DNA of 15,773 bases from contig DATJJM010000353.1 of assembly GCA_035492535.1 (NCBI GenBank), positions 1 to 15,773 on the forward strand, read 5' to 3'. Position numbers and translations under genes: made by a program. The notes beneath the pieces are model-generated. The model searched no databases. It was not told the DNA's origin and saw only the letters and a program-made list of their open reading frames with translations. This DNA is from JAMXLO01 sp035492535. GTDB lineage: Bacteria; Pseudomonadota; Alphaproteobacteria; Acetobacterales; Acetobacteraceae. This document shows positions 13,217 to 15,773 of the stretch, one piece after another; within the stretch, counting starts at the first letter, position 1, and each line of letters opens with the position of its first letter.

Positions 13217-13438
13217 TCAGGTGCCTGACGGGCGGACAACCAGGTCGATGTGCGCGGTGCGGTGCCGGGAGGCCATGATGATCTCGCCTGCCCGATGCAT
13301 GCGATATGCCGTGCCTAGATCAATCGGTGCATCCGGAAGCTGACTCCACGAAAGTCGCGACAGACGATCGCGCGGCCGGGTGGCGATCGGGGTCCAGACC
13401 CCGCAGGGCAGGTCAAGGGTTTGCAGGTCATCGCTCAT
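13217..13438 (-). CDS. Small hypothetical protein, minus strand
   Basis: A 73-residue protein starting MSDDLQTLDLPCGVWTPIA and containing RDRLSRLSWSQLPDAPIDLG, then TAYRMHRAGEIIMASRHRT and a final HIDLVVRPS strand. Third codon positions are about 70% G/C, and the helix-turn pattern AYRMHRAGEI followed by a beta strand looks like a folded mini-domain. The overlapping frame on the other strand is Cys/Arg-rich and implausible. No good Shine-Dalgarno sequence precedes the ATG. I do not recognise the family. It converges on the small-gene pair across the hairpin at 13109-13143. Confidence 0.5.
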   Translation of the reverse strand: MSDDLQTLDLPCGVWTPIATRPRDRLSRLSWSQLPDAPIDLGTAYRMHRAGEIIMASRHRTAHIDLVVRPSGT

Positions 13439-13532
13439 GCCGGCCAGCGTACTATGCAGGCCGTATCAGAATAGTTTCGTAGACGACACTATGCTCTTCC
13501 TGCATCGGCCCGATGTCTGTTGATGCTGTCCC

Positions 13533-14228
13533 TCACTCTATCTGGATCGCGCCGCCATTCCTCGCCGCCGACTCCGTGCTCACCTGCTGTAGTGCAGACA
13601 CCTCCCAGGTCGTGATGTGCCAGGTCTGTCCATCGGCCAGCCTTGTCACTGTCTGCTTCCGCAGCGGAACCCCGGACGCGCGATCCAGCCAGTACAGCGT
13701 CTCCGCCGTCACCTCAGTCCCTCCCGGCGAATCCTGGCGCACCACGCGCACCTTCATCACCGCCCGCTTGCGACGCCCCACCTCCAGCGACGTGTTCGCT
13801 TCATGCGTGACCGTGGCGGACCTCCACAACGCCATATCGGTCTGGGCCGGCAGGTTCACCGTCGCCGTCATCCCGACCGGGCCGCGCAGCACCGCCGCCA
13901 GCGCCTGCCGCTGCTGGGTCGAAGCCTGCTGGAACCTCCCATTCCCCCAGAACCCGAGCAAATACCGGTATTCGCGCCCGTTCCACTGCTGGACACACGT
14001 CTCGGGATCACCCGCCTCCGCGCCCATGAACCGGACCGCCACCCCGTTGACCAGCACTGCGGTGAGGTTGTCCGGGCATGGCGGGTCGGCAGGCAAACTG
14101 GCATTGGCCGCAACCTCGGCGTCCGAGGCTTCGGCCCCTGGTCCGCGCGCCGCCTGCTGGCACCCTCCAAGCGCGAACACCCCCATCCCGATCGCACACA
14201 TCCACAGTTGTCCGCGCTTTGCCCCCAT
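13533..14228 (-). CDS. Predicted lipoprotein of unknown function
   Basis: A 231-residue protein with a lipoprotein signal peptide: MGAKRGQLW, a hydrophobic CAIGMGVFALGG, and the lipidation cysteine at residue 23 in the lipobox ALGGC. The mature part has a short Ala/Glu-rich linker, then PCPDNLTAVLVNGVAVRFMG, ETCVQQWNGREYRYLLGFWG and a repeated beta-strand pattern (KVRVVRQDSPGGTEVTAETL, YWLDRASGVPLRKQTVTRLA, TWHITTWEVSAL). This suggests a beta-rich periplasmic fold tethered to the membrane. The ATG at 14228 fits best: GGAGG lies about 11 bases upstream and AGGA closer still. A start at 14255 would add nine residues before the signal. It is divergent from the amidase, so an envelope role is possible, but no specific function can be assigned. 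Confidence 0.82.
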   Translation of the reverse strand: MGAKRGQLWMCAIGMGVFALGGCQQAARGPGAEASDAEVAANASLPADPPCPDNLTAVLVNGVAVRFMGAEAGDPETCVQQWNGREYRYLLGFWGNGRFQQASTQQRQALAAVLRGPVGMTATVNLPAQTDMALWRSATVTHEANTSLEVGRRKRAVMKVRVVRQDSPGGTEVTAETLYWLDRASGVPLRKQTVTRLADGQTWHITTWEVSALQQVSTESAARNGGAIQIE

Positions 14229-14343
14229 TTCCTGCCCCACCTCCCAACGGTCCATGCAACTCCCGACGTTGCACCGTGACCTCTACACCCTCGCCCCCGA
14301 GTTGCCAGCACCGCTTCCACATAAACTCAATGTGACCAACGCT

Positions 14344-14373
14344 TTGCACCCGATTGCGGAAGTTCACGATAAA
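14344..14373 (+). promoter_or_regulatory. Possible promoter abutting the amidase start
   Basis: TTGCAC (14344-14349) and GATAAA (14368-14373) are 18 bases apart. The -35 matches poorly (3/6) and the -10 moderately (4/6). The start codon at 14382 lies eight bases after the -10 box, the same geometry as at 12593-12629, so the transcript would have almost no leader. Confidence 0.3.
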
Positions 14374-14381
14374 GAGTGCGC

Positions 14382-15158
14382 ATGCAGCTGGACCGCCGCG
14401 CCTGGCTACGCCTGAGTGTTGGAGCAGCCCTCGCCCCTTCACCCGCCCTTGCGCGCCGGCACCGGCCGCAGCCTCAGCCGCTGGTGGTCATCGACCCGGG
14501 CCATGGCGGCAAGGACCCTGGCTGCATCGGCCATGCCATCGAGAAGCATGTTGTGCTGGCAGTCGGCCTCGCGCTGCGGCGCCAGCTTCTGGCCTCACGC
14601 CATTGCCGTGTCGAGATGACACGCAGCACCGACGTGTTCATCCCGCTGGAACAGCGGGTCCGGTTCGCCCGGCAGCGCAGAGCCGCTGTGATGGTCTCGG
14701 TGCACGCCAACGCGTCGTCGGATTCCGGCGCGCGCGGCGCCAACGTCTACCGCTTCGCCTATCGCGCCTCCGATCCCCTTGCCGCAGCCGCGCAACGCCT
14801 GGAGAACAGCGCAGATCGTTCCGAGGCCAGTGCGTCCTCCCAGCGCGGAATGAACGTTCAGCACATCCTCGCCAACCTGATGCGGCGCGAGACGATCCGC
14901 CATTCGTCGCGCCTGCAAAGCGATCTCGTCGCAGGGCTGGACGACGATTGGCGCCTGTGCGGCGGGGGCGCCCGCCACGCGCGCTTCGTGGTGCTCAGTG
15001 CCCCGGACGTCGCAAGCGTGCTGGTCGAGCTCGGATTCCTGACCAACCGCCTCGATGCCGCGGCGCTGAGCAACCCTGCCCATCAGGCTGCACTTGCTCG
15101 CACGATGGGCGAACAGATCGACAAATACCTTGTCGCTCTGCAGCCCCGCCGCAGTTAG
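14382..15158 (+). CDS. N-acetylmuramoyl-L-alanine amidase (Amidase_3), Tat-type signal
   Basis: A 258-residue zinc hydrolase that cuts the bond between N-acetylmuramic acid and L-alanine in peptidoglycan, as the AmiA/B/C enzymes do during daughter-cell separation. The N-terminus MQLDRRAWLRLSVGAALAPS has a twin-arginine motif (RRAWL), a hydrophobic stretch and an Ala-rich end, so Tat export is likely. The catalytic domain starts at about 34 with VVIDPGHGGKDPG. The zinc ligands are His41, Glu54 (AIEKH) and His108 (SVHANASSD), and the catalytic Glu216 is in VLVELGFLTN. There is no extra AMIN or LysM domain, so targeting must come from elsewhere. I chose ATG 14382, which leaves the signal peptide intact; a GTG at 14376 would add two residues. 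It is convergent with the HMG-CoA lyase (21 bp apart). Confidence 0.92.
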   Translation: MQLDRRAWLRLSVGAALAPSPALARRHRPQPQPLVVIDPGHGGKDPGCIGHAIEKHVVLAVGLALRRQLLASRHCRVEMTRSTDVFIPLEQRVRFARQRRAAVMVSVHANASSDSGARGANVYRFAYRASDPLAAAAQRLENSADRSEASASSQRGMNVQHILANLMRRETIRHSSRLQSDLVAGLDDDWRLCGGGARHARFVVLSAPDVASVLVELGFLTNRLDAAALSNPAHQAALARTMGEQIDKYLVALQPRRS

Positions 15159-15179
15159 GCTACGCGCCGTCCGTCGGCT

Positions 15180-15773
15180 TCACGCAGCCGCCTTGAACGT
15201 CCGGGGTATCCCCGCCTTCGGCACCTGCCCGTGCATCGGCTCCGCCGGCAGCCCCTCATGCAGCACCCGGCGCGTGTCGATCAGCCTCTGGAGATCGATC
15301 CCGGTCGCGAAGCCCATGCTCTCCAGCATGAACACGAGGTCCTCGGTGACGATATTGCCGGAGGCCCCCGGCGCATACGGACACCCACCCAGCCCTGCGA
15401 GACACGAGTCGAAGGCCCGGATCCCCTCCTCCAGCCCCGCCAGCGCATTGGCTATACCCAGCCCGCAGGTATCGTGCAGATGCAGCCCATGCAGCGCGCC
15501 ACCGATGGCCTCGCGCGTTGCCCGCACCACTTCCCTGATCTGTGCGGGATGCGCATAGCCGACGGTGTCGGCCAGCATGATCTCATCCACCCCGGCATCC
15601 GCCAGGCCTTTCGCCATCGCCACGGCCTGCGCCGTTGGCACCACGCCATCGATCGAGCACCCGAACGCTGTCGATACACCTGCCACCACAGGCACTTTCC
15701 GGGGCTGCGCCTTCACCCAGGCCATCACCTCGCGCATCATTTCGATGGACTGTTCCGGCTTGCGGTTCAAATT
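15180..15773 (-). CDS. Hydroxymethylglutaryl-CoA lyase, 5' end missing
   Basis: The C-terminal 197 residues of an HMG-CoA lyase-type TIM-barrel enzyme, which splits 3-hydroxy-3-methylglutaryl-CoA into acetyl-CoA and acetoacetate in leucine breakdown. The metal-binding HLHDTCGLG and the lyase signature CLAGLGGCPYAPGASGN with its catalytic Cys are present. They are preceded by EIMLADTVGYAHP and followed by IVTEDLVFMLESMGF, all diagnostic. The full protein is about 300 residues, so roughly the first 100 lie past the right edge. The signature separates it from isopropylmalate and citramalate synthases of the same fold. A related lyase with a slightly different substrate cannot be excluded. No other leucine-degradation gene is visible in the window. 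Confidence 0.93.
   Translation of the reverse strand, partial: NLNRKPEQSIEMMREVMAWVKAQPRKVPVVAGVSTAFGCSIDGVVPTAQAVAMAKGLADAGVDEIMLADTVGYAHPAQIREVVRATREAIGGALHGLHLHDTCGLGIANALAGLEEGIRAFDSCLAGLGGCPYAPGASGNIVTEDLVFMLESMGFATGIDLQRLIDTRRVLHEGLPAEPMHGQVPKAGIPRTFKAAA

Noticed and set aside
13513..14415. 300-codon plus-strand frame opposite the lipoprotein
   Set aside because: Ser/Thr/Pro/Arg-rich composition and no motif. The minus frame has a lipobox and a good ribosome-binding site.
14595..15083. 162-codon minus-strand frame opposite the amidase
   Set aside because: The amidase on the plus strand has all zinc ligands in order; this frame has none.

Overview
The window is high-GC DNA with strong G/C bias at third codon positions. 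The gene complement (TfdA-type dioxygenase, GlcD-type FAD oxidase, short CspA, TonB paralogues, HMG-CoA lyase) suggests an alphaproteobacterium, possibly of the Acetobacteraceae/Rhodospirillales kind. That placement is inference from protein style; no rRNA or other marker gene is present.

Layout. 1-3.8 kb is ordinary metabolism: a TauD/TfdA-like dioxygenase (minus, cut by the left edge), a divergent pyridoxamine-5'-phosphate-oxidase-like protein, a decayed Phd-VapC toxin-antitoxin locus, a GlcD/D-lactate-dehydrogenase-type FAD enzyme and a CspA-type cold-shock protein. 4.0-5.8 kb holds an unrecognised glycine-zipper protein and an EamA/DMT transporter whose C-terminal tail contains 24 histidines in 65 residues. 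A fragment of an IS3-family transposase lies directly against the transporter's start codon.

5.9-12.3 kb looks like an accessory cluster of lower and more uneven GC. It has an exported caspase-like (C14) protein and a divergent TPR protein with a 101-bp shared promoter region, then an FkbM-type methyltransferase, a TonB protein, and a second exported protein carrying a TonB C-terminal domain with no membrane anchor plus a novel C-terminal half. The caspase-TPR pairing and the unanchored TonB-domain protein are the most unusual parts. 12.3-13.5 kb holds three small proteins of unknown function and a gene-poor stretch. From 13.5 kb the window returns to housekeeping genes: an unknown lipoprotein, a divergent Tat-type N-acetylmuramoyl-L-alanine amidase, and a convergent HMG-CoA lyase cut by the right edge.

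Two genes, the 66-residue protein at 12629 and the amidase at 14382, have a -35/-10-like pair placed so that transcription would start at or within a base or two of the start codon. This suggests leaderless or nearly leaderless mRNAs. No tRNA, rRNA, CRISPR array or intact mobile element was found.
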